Shown piece by piece: positions 43,299 through 52,151 of a stretch of 64,000 bases of DNA. How positions within the stretch are numbered: position 1 is the stretch's first letter; every line of letters starts with the position of its first letter. This DNA is from Cellvibrio sp. KY-GH-1 (GTDB lineage Bacteria > Pseudomonadota > Gammaproteobacteria > Pseudomonadales > Cellvibrionaceae). The position numbers and the translations under genes were made by a program. Under the pieces are notes generated by a model, which was given only the letters and a program-made list of their open reading frames with translations, searched no databases and had not been told where the DNA came from. Location: positions 4,691,501 through 4,755,500 of the forward strand of contig NZ_CP031728.1 in the NCBI RefSeq assembly GCF_008806975.1, given 5' to 3'.

Positions 43299-44275
43299 TG
43301 TTTTTCAACTGTTTCCGGAAAATCCCCAACACCTTCATCAGTTCGTTCGACCTTTTGAATCGTGCCATCCGCATTGAAGTGCAAATATTCTGCCGCAACA
43401 TGGCGCTGTTTTTTGGTGCATTTTGTTTCCGGGGTGTCTAACCAGCGGTGGTAGAAGAGAATCCATTGGCCTTTGTATTCAACAATGGAGTGGTGATTGT
43501 TGCCGCCTTCGGCTTCCATAAAAATCCCGTGATATTTCCAGGGGCCTTTGGGCGATTTCGCGGTGTAGTAGGCGAGGCTGCGGTTGTTTTCGGGCATGGT
43601 GAAATAATAGATGCCGTTGCGTTTGAATACCCAGGGGCCTTCCATTTTGGGCTCGTAGCCGCCCATGTCCATTTTTTGTAAGCCGCCTTTAATGCTGAGC
43701 AGGTCGTCGGCCATTTCAGCGACTTGATAGTCCGCATTCATGCCGTGGAAATACAAATAGGCTTTCCCGTCGTCGTCGATTAACAGGCTCGGGTCATTGG
43801 CGTAGGGGGTGGTAAATAAAGGTTTACCAATTGCATCTTTAAACGGGCCCGTGGGGGAATCGCTTACGGCGACGCCGAGGCCCATCCACTTGGTGCTTTT
43901 TTCCGGGTTGACGCGATCTTTGTAGCCATTACCGGCGGGGAAAATTAAATAGTATTTGCCATTTTTGTAGGCCGCATCAGGCGCCCAGGCGAAATTGTCT
44001 GCCCAAGTGAGATCGCTAATTTTCAGAATTGGCCCGTGGTTTTTCCAATTGACTAAATCCGCTGATGAAAAGGCGTACCAGTCTTTCATGTGAAAATCCA
44101 ACTGGCACTCTTCATCGTGTGAAGTGTAGAGATACATCTTGCCATCGGCCCACACATGGCCGGAGGGGTCTGCCGTGCGAATATTGTTGCCAAAATTTAA
44201 CGGATTTTGCGCGAGGCTGGTTGATGCGTAAAGTGCGCTAAGAAGCAGGGCTGCTGTGGTGAATATTGTTTTCAT
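43292..44275 (-). CDS. Glycoside hydrolase family 43 enzyme, exported
   Basis: 327 residues with a signal peptide (about 1-22). The five-bladed propeller signatures of GH43 are present: catalytic base Asp in TADPSGHVWADGK, the pKa-modulating Asp in NDPSLLIDDDGKAYLY, and catalytic acid Glu in KMEGPWVFKR. Such enzymes remove arabinofuranose or xylose from hemicellulose or arabinan. It is 150 bases downstream of a CE2 esterase on the same strand, suggesting joint attack on decorated xylan. An IS256 element sits one base beyond its stop. Confidence 0.9.
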   Translation of the reverse strand: MKTIFTTAALLLSALYASTSLAQNPLNFGNNIRTADPSGHVWADGKMYLYTSHDEECQLDFHMKDWYAFSSADLVNWKNHGPILKISDLTWADNFAWAPDAAYKNGKYYLIFPAGNGYKDRVNPEKSTKWMGLGVAVSDSPTGPFKDAIGKPLFTTPYANDPSLLIDDDGKAYLYFHGMNADYQVAEMADDLLSIKGGLQKMDMGGYEPKMEGPWVFKRNGIYYFTMPENNRSLAYYTAKSPKGPWKYHGIFMEAEGGNNHHSIVEYKGQWILFYHRWLDTPETKCTKKQRHVAAEYLHFNADGTIQKVERTDEGVGDFPETVEKQK

Positions 44276-44367
44276 AATTCTCGTCCAGCTATTAATGATC
44301 TGGCTAATGGGTGATTAGCCGTGAATTCAATAGTGCTGACCGATGCATTTGCCGATGCGATTAAGTT

Positions 44368-44392
44368 CGGGGCTCCTGTGAGCCCCGTTTTT
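44368..44392 (+). terminator. GC-rich hairpin with T-run
   Basis: CGGGGCTC / GAGCCCCG, 8-bp stem with loop CTGT, then TTTTT on the plus strand. Both flanking genes are minus-strand, so it is oriented against their transcription; it may attenuate antisense reads or act as a processing hairpin. Confidence 0.55.
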
Positions 44393-44425
44393 ATAGTGTT
44401 AAGTCATTCTACCCGAGTGCCGCGC

Positions 44426-45493
44426 TTACCAAACCTTTTTGTTTTGTAAATGTTTGATAATCAAATCAGCTAACAGCTGGTCGTCCTTGGCGGATGGATG
44501 CCAGTGGCAGCCTTGCAAATCAAGCCCGGAAAACTTAATGAAGTCGACGCGTTTCATGCCTGACGCTTTCAAGTTTTCCAGTACCTTGGCAACCTGATTG
44601 GCAATTTCGCCATTCACATGGTCAGATGCCATCAGCACAAATTCTGCTTTAGGATTTTTACGTTGCAGCGATTTTACAAACTCGGTGTATTTGTGGATGT
44701 AATCCTGCTGCAATTCTTCACGCGTTTTCCAGCGTTCATTGGCATTAAGCGGTGTGGAGAAATCATTAGTCCCCAATCCGATCACAACAACTTGCGGTTG
44801 CCAATTGCTATTGTACACAAAGTTGTTGGCGTGGAGCGTAAAGGGGTACAAGCCAATTAAACTTTTCTCGGGGGAGTGGCCATTGTAATTACGCACTATG
44901 CCAAAACCAGAAGAGGCGTTGATTTGATAATCTGCATTAAAATGTTTTGCGGTCAGTGGGCCAAAGGCCAATTGTGAATTGGTGGTGCTGAAGAGCTGTG
45001 CATCGTTACACTCGCGGCTTGAGGATACATTCCCGTAACCGACGGTGTAAGAGTCACCGATAAATTCAATTTGACGTTTGCGCGCCGGCAGTTTTACTGG
45101 TTTGTCATCGGAATAAAAGCCGAGGAAGCGACCGCTATTGGATTGGGTCTCACTAATTTTTTCCAACCGCACTGTGTGTTTACCCGCGCTGAGATTGGGA
45201 ACTTGATAGTCCTGCTTGCCCGGTTTATTAATGGCGACTGGCGCTGCGCCGTCCACAATTAATTGGAAATTATTTTGGTCGTCATCAAACTTCAGACTTA
45301 GTGAATCACCGTTAAATGCCGTCTCAAAATATACAGCAGGCCAGGAGTATTCATAGGCTTTGCTGCCATCGGCAGCCATGCTTTCCAGCACTCGGCCGCC
45401 TACGTGGGCTGGCAGTTGTTGCACATCAGCGGCCCACAGTGAGGGAGCGATTGCGAATCCGCACAATAAACTGTATTGGAAGAATTTTTTCAT
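44426..45493 (-). CDS. CE2-type SGNH esterase (acetyl-xylan esterase-like)
   Basis: 355 residues with a signal peptide (about 1-21). An N-terminal jelly-roll (about 25-130) precedes the SGNH domain: Ser nucleophile in EFIGDSYTVGYG, oxyanion residues in IGLGTNDF, and catalytic His in CHWHPSAKDD. This two-domain plan is that of carbohydrate esterase family 2, known from Cellvibrio. It would remove acetyl groups from xylan or glucomannan. Convincing partner: the GH43 gene downstream. Confidence 0.88.
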   Translation of the reverse strand: MKKFFQYSLLCGFAIAPSLWAADVQQLPAHVGGRVLESMAADGSKAYEYSWPAVYFETAFNGDSLSLKFDDDQNNFQLIVDGAAPVAINKPGKQDYQVPNLSAGKHTVRLEKISETQSNSGRFLGFYSDDKPVKLPARKRQIEFIGDSYTVGYGNVSSSRECNDAQLFSTTNSQLAFGPLTAKHFNADYQINASSGFGIVRNYNGHSPEKSLIGLYPFTLHANNFVYNSNWQPQVVVIGLGTNDFSTPLNANERWKTREELQQDYIHKYTEFVKSLQRKNPKAEFVLMASDHVNGEIANQVAKVLENLKASGMKRVDFIKFSGLDLQGCHWHPSAKDDQLLADLIIKHLQNKKVW

Positions 45494-45996
45494 TGAAGTT
45501 TCTCGTAGAAGAAATAGTGATGTTGGTTAATTGGGTTATTCAATACTAGCGCAGCTTCTTGTTTTTGCTGATTGGCGACGTCCACTGGCAACGAGCGCTA
45601 GTAATAGTATCCACAGCCAATGCATAGTGCCGCCAACCAGACCGCTCTTGATTTGTTGGTATTGGTTGCCACTGTGCGGTAAAGGGTTATAGGCATTGGG
45701 GTTGCGTTTATTGTTATGCTGTTATGTTTTGTTATAGAGCTTGTAGTTGTTTAAACTTATTATGCCTGAATCGGGGCGGGCTATTCACACCTCCTCACGA
45801 AAATTAACCATTTAATCGTTATTTTGCCCTATCTAGGGGCAGGCTTGCGTCGCTTCGAGTTACCGGGTGAATTAGTTTGTATCTACCTTTTTTACTCAAG
45901 GCCGCGGCTACTCATGGACGACCTTTGAGGTTTCTTCATCTTTTTATCGGTAGAAACGGTAAACCAATAGCATTTATTAAAAAGGATATTCATACC
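45494..45996. other. 503-base gap between the CE2 esterase and patatin-like genes
   Basis: Contains the GlyGly-CTERM-like remnant on the minus strand (45537-45757) and, on the plus side, AT-rich sequence leading to the patatin gene. A frame on the plus strand extends the patatin gene upstream to 45877 but lacks a ribosome site, so I treat that part as untranslated leader. A small hairpin TGCCC / GGGCA lies near 45825-45845. Confidence 0.5.
45537..45757 (-). pseudogene. Remnant 3' end of a GlyGly-CTERM-type exported protein
   Basis: A minus-strand frame with no start codon encodes about 70 residues ending in a sorting-tail pattern: SGLVGGTMHWLWILLLALVA then SGRR. Gly-Gly, a hydrophobic helix and a basic cluster are the GlyGly-CTERM / rhombosortase arrangement. 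The frame is closed upstream by a TAA near 45758. It lies directly upstream of the CE2 esterase, so it may be what is left of the gene once first in that unit. Confidence 0.4.
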
Positions 45997-48447
45997 ATGA
46001 GTCACCCTTTAAAGACTGAAATATTCCAGGAGGAAGTGTTTCCAGCGGAGCTGCATGAGATCGGCAAACGTCGGGCAAATTGCCCTGGCAACAAAGATAC
46101 CCTCGCATTAGAAAATAGCTTTAGCACCAGTAATAATCTGGTGGGGCTCGCCTGTTCCGGGGGCGGAATTCGCTCGGCGTCATTTTGCCTGGGTGTTATC
46201 CAGTATTTGATCTCCCACAAATGGTTTTCAAAAATTGATTACCTCTCAACCGTTTCTGGGGGAGGGTATATTGGTAGTTGTGTCAGCGCACTGGCAAAAG
46301 ATGATGCAGAAAACTTGCATAAACTTACCGATAAAAATGGTCGCCATGAACCCGATGCGCTCAATCACATTCGCAATTACAGCGAATATTTGCGTACTAA
46401 TGGTTTCGCGCGCAAGCTGCGAATTCCCATTTTATTTATTGAAGGGGCATTGCGTAGTGTGTTGACCTTTTTTCCTATGGTCATACTCGCGGTATTTATT
46501 ACTGAATTGTTTTTGGAGGTCGCTGGGCGCTTCAGTGCTGAACTACAATTTTTCTTCCCATTAATTATGGGAATAATTCCTCTGTTGCTCGGGTTTATTC
46601 TGCGCCCCATGTTCAAAGATAAGCTTAGTTGGCTGGGGCGCGATCGCGCGGATGAGCGGTTTGTATTTTACGCCGTCATCGCCATATCGGCAGTTATCTC
46701 TATTCCGCTGCTGCATTTTTTACGCAACGTCGCTGGCTACAACGCGACCGCGCTGGTGACGGAATTTAAAATTTTTGCGGAAACCTATTCCACTTCAATC
46801 GCCATAACATCCAGCGCACTTCTGGTTGCATTTGTAGTTGGCTATATAAAGTTGCGGGCAAAATTGATCCTGATTTTGAGCAGTATGTTTGCGCCGCTAC
46901 TGCTGATATTAATGTATTTGTTTTTTTGCATTCAGGCGGTGAATACACCTTACAGCTATGACCTCACCGATACTACGCGAAAGATCATCGATCCGAGGCA
47001 TACCAGCGATGCCTCCGGGGTAATCAATTATTATGCGAATTCCGTTGCGCCCCGGTTAATCTATGTTGCAGCGAGCGAGCTGAACCCGGAAATAGCATCG
47101 CAATTGCATAATTATTTAGTACCTATTCTTAATAAGAAATATATTAATACCCAGAGTTGCCGAGTGACTTCCTATTGGGATCACAATATTCATTTTGAAT
47201 GCCCTGAGCTTGCTAATAGCAGCGCCTTCACGACGGATGAGAATTCCAGTATCGATATCGCCATCGTGGATGAATTGAGCGTCGGGTTTATGTTGCGTAC
47301 TCTGGGTGCTTGGGATCTTGCTGAATCCTTAAATTTACCACCCAATCGAAAAATGCTGCGCATCAGTCAATTGCAAATTTCCCGCGGCAATGCAGAGTGG
47401 TGGATTTATTTGATGGGGTTAGTGGTGTGGTTTTATAACACTCTGTTTGTCAGTATTAACCGTTTTTCACTACACCCCTTTTATCGGGATAGGCTTAGTC
47501 GCACATTTTTACTTACCTCTCAAGATGGCGAGCTTGGTCATAACGATAAATTAAAAATGAGCGAGTTAAATGGAGAGCGCAGCAGTGCGCCCTACCATAT
47601 TATTAACACTACGCTTAACTTACAGGGCAGCGACAATCCGCAATTGCGTTCCCGCCGCTCCATGCCGTTTATATTGAGCAAACGTTTTTGTGGCAGCGAC
47701 TTTACCGGTTACTGCCCAACCGATTCATTAGAGGCTGCTGACAAGCATTTCAATCTGGCAACGGCGATGGCCATTTCAGCGGCGGCTGTTTCGCCGAATA
47801 TGGGGGTTGGTACCGTCAGGCCACTGCGTTTTTTGTTGACCCTATTGAATACGCGCTTAAATTATTGGTTGCCAAACCCTAACAAATTCAAACGCAGCGC
47901 CGAAAAATTTTTATTTCGCTTTAGGCCTCCGGGGCTTTCCTATTTAATCAGAGAAGCGTTCGGTGCGGCGAGTGAGAGGACAGCGTACGTCAATTGTTCA
48001 GATGGTGGGCATTTGGAAAATTTGGGCGTTTATGAATTGCTCAAGCGTCAATGCAAAACCATTATTTGCATTGATGCCGAAGCCGATCCAACGATGGATT
48101 TTGCAGGGCTAGTGACGCTGCAGCGCTATGCGGCCATCGACTTTGGCATTAACATAAAACTAAATGTTAATGATATTCGCCCGGTCAATGGCTTTTCACC
48201 TACCAATTATGCAGAGGGAATTATTGAGTACAGCAATGGCGAAATTGGTCGCTTACTTTATTTAAAACTCTCGTTTACCGGTAATGAGCCGGAGTATTTG
48301 CGTTATTATCGCCATGCTAACCCGTGTTATCCGCATGAATCGACCAACGATCAATATTTTGATGAGACGCAATTTGAGGTTTATCGCTCATTGGGCAATT
48401 ATGTCGCGTTATCGGCCGGGGAAAATATTAAAACCTTGCTGCAATAA
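45997..48447 (+). CDS. Patatin-like phospholipase with internal membrane helices
   Basis: 816 residues from ATG at 45997 (AAAAGGA upstream). The patatin domain is split. The N-terminal part has the oxyanion loop SGGGIRSASFCLG (54-66) and nucleophile Ser87 in STVSGGGYIG; the catalytic Asp lies far downstream in NCSDGGHLENLGV. Between them are about six hydrophobic helices (for example VLTFFPMVILAVFITELF). It is an unusually large, membrane-embedded lipid acyl hydrolase. It is convergent with the isomerase gene and followed by a strong terminator. Substrate unknown. Confidence 0.85.
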   Translation: MSHPLKTEIFQEEVFPAELHEIGKRRANCPGNKDTLALENSFSTSNNLVGLACSGGGIRSASFCLGVIQYLISHKWFSKIDYLSTVSGGGYIGSCVSALAKDDAENLHKLTDKNGRHEPDALNHIRNYSEYLRTNGFARKLRIPILFIEGALRSVLTFFPMVILAVFITELFLEVAGRFSAELQFFFPLIMGIIPLLLGFILRPMFKDKLSWLGRDRADERFVFYAVIAISAVISIPLLHFLRNVAGYNATALVTEFKIFAETYSTSIAITSSALLVAFVVGYIKLRAKLILILSSMFAPLLLILMYLFFCIQAVNTPYSYDLTDTTRKIIDPRHTSDASGVINYYANSVAPRLIYVAASELNPEIASQLHNYLVPILNKKYINTQSCRVTSYWDHNIHFECPELANSSAFTTDENSSIDIAIVDELSVGFMLRTLGAWDLAESLNLPPNRKMLRISQLQISRGNAEWWIYLMGLVVWFYNTLFVSINRFSLHPFYRDRLSRTFLLTSQDGELGHNDKLKMSELNGERSSAPYHIINTTLNLQGSDNPQLRSRRSMPFILSKRFCGSDFTGYCPTDSLEAADKHFNLATAMAISAAAVSPNMGVGTVRPLRFLLTLLNTRLNYWLPNPNKFKRSAEKFLFRFRPPGLSYLIREAFGAASERTAYVNCSDGGHLENLGVYELLKRQCKTIICIDAEADPTMDFAGLVTLQRYAAIDFGINIKLNVNDIRPVNGFSPTNYAEGIIEYSNGEIGRLLYLKLSFTGNEPEYLRYYRHANPCYPHESTNDQYFDETQFEVYRSLGNYVALSAGENIKTLLQ

Positions 48448-48482
48448 GTAACGGAGTAAATGGATTCTTTTGAATCGACAAT

Positions 48483-48513
48483 AAAAAAACGCCGCAGTCT
48501 GCGGCGTTTTTTT
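48483..48513. terminator. Bidirectional terminator
   Basis: A-run, ACGCCGC / GCGGCGT stem with a short AGTCT loop, T-run; strong in both directions between the patatin-like and isomerase-like genes. Confidence 0.9.
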
Positions 48514-48527
48514 ATTCGACCAAATAA

Positions 48528-49391
48528 TTATTTTCCGTCGGCAATAATTTTTTGCAGACCTTTCAAGGATGCTTCCACGCTTTGCATCGGACTCATGCCT
48601 TCAGGGTAGGATTCTTGCTCAACCACCAGCCACAAGGTGCCGCCAACGGTTTTGTTCGCTTGAATCAGTGCTTTCCAGTCTGTGGTGTCCTGGCCAATGA
48701 TTGGGTGCTCTTTGTTGCCTGGCTCAGGTGCTGAAGCTTTGTAGTGAGTGGTAATAGTGCGGCCAGGGTAAGCTTTCACAAATTCAACCGGGTCTTTACC
48801 GGCAACTTCTGTCCAGCCCACATCTTGCTGCAGGATTACATCATGAGATGTGCCGGTACCAATCACATCCCATGGGGTTTTGCCTTTATCGCCCAGCATT
48901 TCCGGTTTGTGGTTGTGGTAGCCAGTGTGCATGCCGTGCGGCGCTAACTTTTTCTGCAGGGCTTCAAGATCTGCAGCAACTTCTTTGGCGCCTTCCGGTG
49001 TGAAGGCACGTTTATCCATCGGAATAATTAAATAATTGCAATCGATCGCTTTGTAGAAAGCAACAGTCGCATCGAAGGTTTCGGGAGTTAATTTGTCGAA
49101 GTGTACGTGCGCGCCCGACGCTTTTAATCCGGTCTTTTCCAAAAATGCTTTTAAACCTTTGGGGTCGTTAGCGTAGGGGCCAAAATTGCCAGCAAACTCT
49201 ACACCTTGAAAGCCCATTGCCTTCAGCTTTTTCAATGTGCCTTCAAAATCTTTTGCCACATCATCTTTAATTGACCAAAGCTGCACGCTTAATTGGGGTG
49301 AGGTCTGGGCAATGTCCGCAGCAAAGGTAGAGAGGCTCACGCTGGCAATGGCAGCCATGGTGATTGCTTTTATGGTTTTAGCGAGGTTCAT
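48528..49391 (-). CDS. Exported xylose isomerase-like TIM-barrel protein
   Basis: 287 residues with a signal peptide (about 1-24). An AP-endonuclease-2 / sugar isomerase barrel: ADLEALQKKLAPHGMHTGYHNH and the metal-ligand candidates Glu in GVEFAG, His-Asn-His in GYHNHKPE, Asp in QQDVGW, His in THYK, Glu in VVEQES. Exported members next to GMC dehydrogenases act on 3-keto-glycosides in several bacteria. AAGGA precedes ATG. It is the last gene of a minus-strand run with a GMC oxidoreductase and its small subunit, so a periplasmic 3-keto-sugar lyase, hydrolase or epimerase role is inferred. Confidence 0.82.
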   Translation of the reverse strand: MNLAKTIKAITMAAIASVSLSTFAADIAQTSPQLSVQLWSIKDDVAKDFEGTLKKLKAMGFQGVEFAGNFGPYANDPKGLKAFLEKTGLKASGAHVHFDKLTPETFDATVAFYKAIDCNYLIIPMDKRAFTPEGAKEVAADLEALQKKLAPHGMHTGYHNHKPEMLGDKGKTPWDVIGTGTSHDVILQQDVGWTEVAGKDPVEFVKAYPGRTITTHYKASAPEPGNKEHPIIGQDTTDWKALIQANKTVGGTLWLVVEQESYPEGMSPMQSVEASLKGLQKIIADGK

Positions 49392-49455
49392 AACGAAAGT
49401 TCCTTTGTGAAAATTTTACTGTTGTTAGTGGTTGTGTTGATCGGAACGGGCGGCG

Positions 49456-51195
49456 TTAAATTGTGCCCTGCTTCAATTGCTCTACCGCATAACTGGCGGC
49501 GCGCGCTGTTAATGCCATATAGGTGAGCGACGGATTTTGCGAGGCGGAAGAAGCCATGCAGGCACCATCTGTGACAAACAAATTGGGCACATCATGCGCC
49601 TGGTTCCATCCATTTAATACCGACGTTTTTGGATCTTTGCCCATACGTGCGGTACCCATTTCGTGGATGGACAAGCCCGGCGCCCATTCTCCTTTTTTTA
49701 ATGCGCGAATTTCTTTTTGGACGTCTTTCACGCCGATGCCTTCAAGAATTTCGGCGCAGGTGTCGGCGATATCGTGGAAAATTTTAATATCGTTTTCACC
49801 ATAGGTGCATTCAATATGCAGTTGCGGCATGCCCCATTTATCTTTTAGTGTCGGGTGCAGGGAAACCTGGTTTTCATAACGCGGCAACATTTCACCTGAT
49901 CCACCCAGGTGGAAAGTCCAACCACCAGCGCTGCGAATGGATTTTTTAAAGTCTGCGCCGAAGCCATCCTGCCAGGCAAATGCATCCCAAGGGGTGCGCA
50001 TGGCGGCGCCAGTGAGCATATAACCGCGTAAAAATTTATTATTTTTCTCGGTCACGTTGCGGAATGGCGGAATCGCCAAGCCCGTGGGACGACGACCTGA
50101 ATAATATTCCTCTTCAAAACCTTCCACGCGGCCAGTTGCGCCGGCCGTGTAAAGGTGATCCATTAAATAATGACCCAGTACACCGGAGGAATTGGCAAGG
50201 CCAGTGGGGAAACTATCACTTTTGGAGTTGAGTAAAATTTGCGTAGTGCCGAGTGTGGAGGCGCACAGGAAAATCACTTTGGCAAAGTATTCGCGCGTTT
50301 CCATTGTCTCTGCATCAATCACACGCACCCCTGTGGCGCGATTGGTTTTAGGGTCGTAGATCACGCTGTGCACAATGCTATTGGTGGCGATATTCAAATT
50401 ATTGGTCGCAAGTGCCGCCGGCAGTGTTGAGCTTTGGGTAGAAAAATACGCACCGAACGAACAGCCTTTTTGACACTCATTGCGCGCTTGGCATTGAATG
50501 CGCCCTTGCGCGGTATGGTGCGGTGCGGGCACTGATAAATGGGCCGTGCGGCCAATGAACATTTTGCGCGTGCTCCATTTGGATTCAATGCGCTTTTTCA
50601 TTTCTTTTTCTACCGCGTTCATTTCAAACGGTGGCAGAAATTTACTGTCGGGTAATGACGGGTGATTTTCAACGGATCCGCTAATGCCCGCGTGAACTTC
50701 CACGTAGTCGTACCATTTTTCAATATCGTTGTAACGAATTGGCCAGTCGGTACCTTGCCCGTCGCGCGCATTGGCGGTGAAGTCGTGTTCGCTCCAGCGA
50801 TAGGATTGGCGATGCCAGAGCAATGATTTGCCACCTAGTTGATTGCCGCGTATCCAATCGAAGGGTTTATCTTTTGGCGTGGAGTAGGGGTAATCTTTAT
50901 CATTGCCGAAAAAGTGTTTGGTGGCATCGTTGAATGCATAACACTTTTTCTGAATGTAATGCTGTTCTTCCACAATTGAATTTTCAATTTTTCCACGGAA
51001 TGGCATTTGCCAGGGTTTAACACCTTCACCAACATAATCTTTGCGGTGTTCGACCGGGCGGCCGCGCTCTACCAGTAGCGTTTTCAAACCTTTTTCAGTG
51101 AGTTCTTTGGCGGCCCAACCGCCGGTTATGCCAGAACCCACCACAATTGCATCAAAAATTTGTTTGCTGTTGACGATATAAATGCTGTCGCTCAT
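49456..51195 (-). CDS. GMC oxidoreductase, glucoside 3-dehydrogenase-like large subunit
   Basis: 579 residues. FAD-binding dinucleotide motif VVGSGITGGWAAKEL near the N-terminus, substrate-domain Cys-rich stretch CQARNECQKGCSFGAYF, and catalytic His in SIHEMGTARMG with Asn in SQNPSLTYMAL. No signal peptide of its own; family members ride with a Tat-exported small subunit, here encoded 59 bases upstream. It would oxidise a sugar or glycoside, most likely at C3, passing electrons to a cytochrome. Substrate is inferred from the GH97 and isomerase neighbours. Confidence 0.88.
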   Translation of the reverse strand: MSDSIYIVNSKQIFDAIVVGSGITGGWAAKELTEKGLKTLLVERGRPVEHRKDYVGEGVKPWQMPFRGKIENSIVEEQHYIQKKCYAFNDATKHFFGNDKDYPYSTPKDKPFDWIRGNQLGGKSLLWHRQSYRWSEHDFTANARDGQGTDWPIRYNDIEKWYDYVEVHAGISGSVENHPSLPDSKFLPPFEMNAVEKEMKKRIESKWSTRKMFIGRTAHLSVPAPHHTAQGRIQCQARNECQKGCSFGAYFSTQSSTLPAALATNNLNIATNSIVHSVIYDPKTNRATGVRVIDAETMETREYFAKVIFLCASTLGTTQILLNSKSDSFPTGLANSSGVLGHYLMDHLYTAGATGRVEGFEEEYYSGRRPTGLAIPPFRNVTEKNNKFLRGYMLTGAAMRTPWDAFAWQDGFGADFKKSIRSAGGWTFHLGGSGEMLPRYENQVSLHPTLKDKWGMPQLHIECTYGENDIKIFHDIADTCAEILEGIGVKDVQKEIRALKKGEWAPGLSIHEMGTARMGKDPKTSVLNGWNQAHDVPNLFVTDGACMASSASQNPSLTYMALTARAASYAVEQLKQGTI

Positions 51196-51254
51196 GGAAA
51201 TTACTTCGCAGGAAAGAGAGATAAAAAATTAGTAGGAAAGGTGCACGCGAAAAA

Positions 51255-51875
51255 TTACTGCGGTAGTGCCCAGGCTTTACCTATCTCTTTAAATTTAAAG
51301 TTGCCTTTGTAGCCGCCGGGAATGGCGAGGTAGGCCAGTTCCTGCGAGGCGCCAATTTCGGAGGTGTAGTAACCAAACAACACCAGTGCTTTAAATTGTT
51401 TGAAGTTGTTGCGGTCCGTTTGCGTGAATCCGTGTTTGGCTTGCTCCATATTGTTCAGCAAATCAATTTGCTGTTGCTTGCCAAGTTGCAGGAAGGGAGT
51501 TTTGTTGTTCAGGCGCGCTAAAAAATCCAGCAGGTTTTGTTGCTCATCTTTCGTTGCGCAGTAAACGGTAAAATGATTAATAAAGTCATGCACACCCGCG
51601 GCAATGGCGCCGGGGGTATCGGTAGTAGGAATAATCATTTCACCCAGTTCGCGCACCAGCGCCAATTGATCTTTATCGAGCAGCGTTTTCTTACTGCGAT
51701 TCATATCCGTGGGCGGTGTAACCACAGCGGCAAGTGCCGAGAGCGAACTGGCGGATAACGCGAGGCCGCAAATCGCAGCTACCTGTTTAATGGCGGTGCG
51801 GCGGGCTGAATCTATATCGAGCGAAGCGGTTAGGTCTTCCACAACCGAGGGAATTAACTGGGGCGCGTTGTTCAT
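51255..51875 (-). CDS. Gluconate 2-dehydrogenase subunit 3 family protein (Tat small subunit)
   Basis: 206 residues. A Tat-like signal SARRTAIKQ plus hydrophobic stretch lies at about 23-50. The core LVRELGEMIIPTTDTPGA...VHDFINHF is the family signature. It escorts and stabilises the GMC large subunit encoded downstream. AGAGGC precedes ATG at 51875. Together they form a periplasmic dehydrogenase; no cytochrome c subunit is adjacent. Confidence 0.88.
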   Translation of the reverse strand: MNNAPQLIPSVVEDLTASLDIDSARRTAIKQVAAICGLALSASSLSALAAVVTPPTDMNRSKKTLLDKDQLALVRELGEMIIPTTDTPGAIAAGVHDFINHFTVYCATKDEQQNLLDFLARLNNKTPFLQLGKQQQIDLLNNMEQAKHGFTQTDRNNFKQFKALVLFGYYTSEIGASQELAYLAIPGGYKGNFKFKEIGKAWALPQ

Positions 51876-52151
51876 GTAAAGCCTCTGAAATTATTGTTGT
51901 GTGTTGCTCAGTTGCTGTCAGGTGCACAGGCAAACACGGAATTTCTACCCGTTTCTTTTTAGGCGGGCTTGCACTCAAGTCTAGTAGTCAGCTCGGTTAA
52001 GAGGGGTCAATATTTGTAAATTTGAAAACGGTTACTCGAGCTTTTTACGCACATTTTGCTAGTGGTTTAGGCGGGTTAGAAGGCTTTGTCGGCAAAGTTG
52101 ATCTAACCCGAAAAATTACGTCTAAGGAACCCAACCCAGCTCGTGAATTTT

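Noticed and set aside
45877..45996. N-terminal extension of the patatin-like protein
   Set aside because: No ribosome site at 45877, whereas ATG at 45997 has AAAAGGA upstream and starts a family-like N-terminus.
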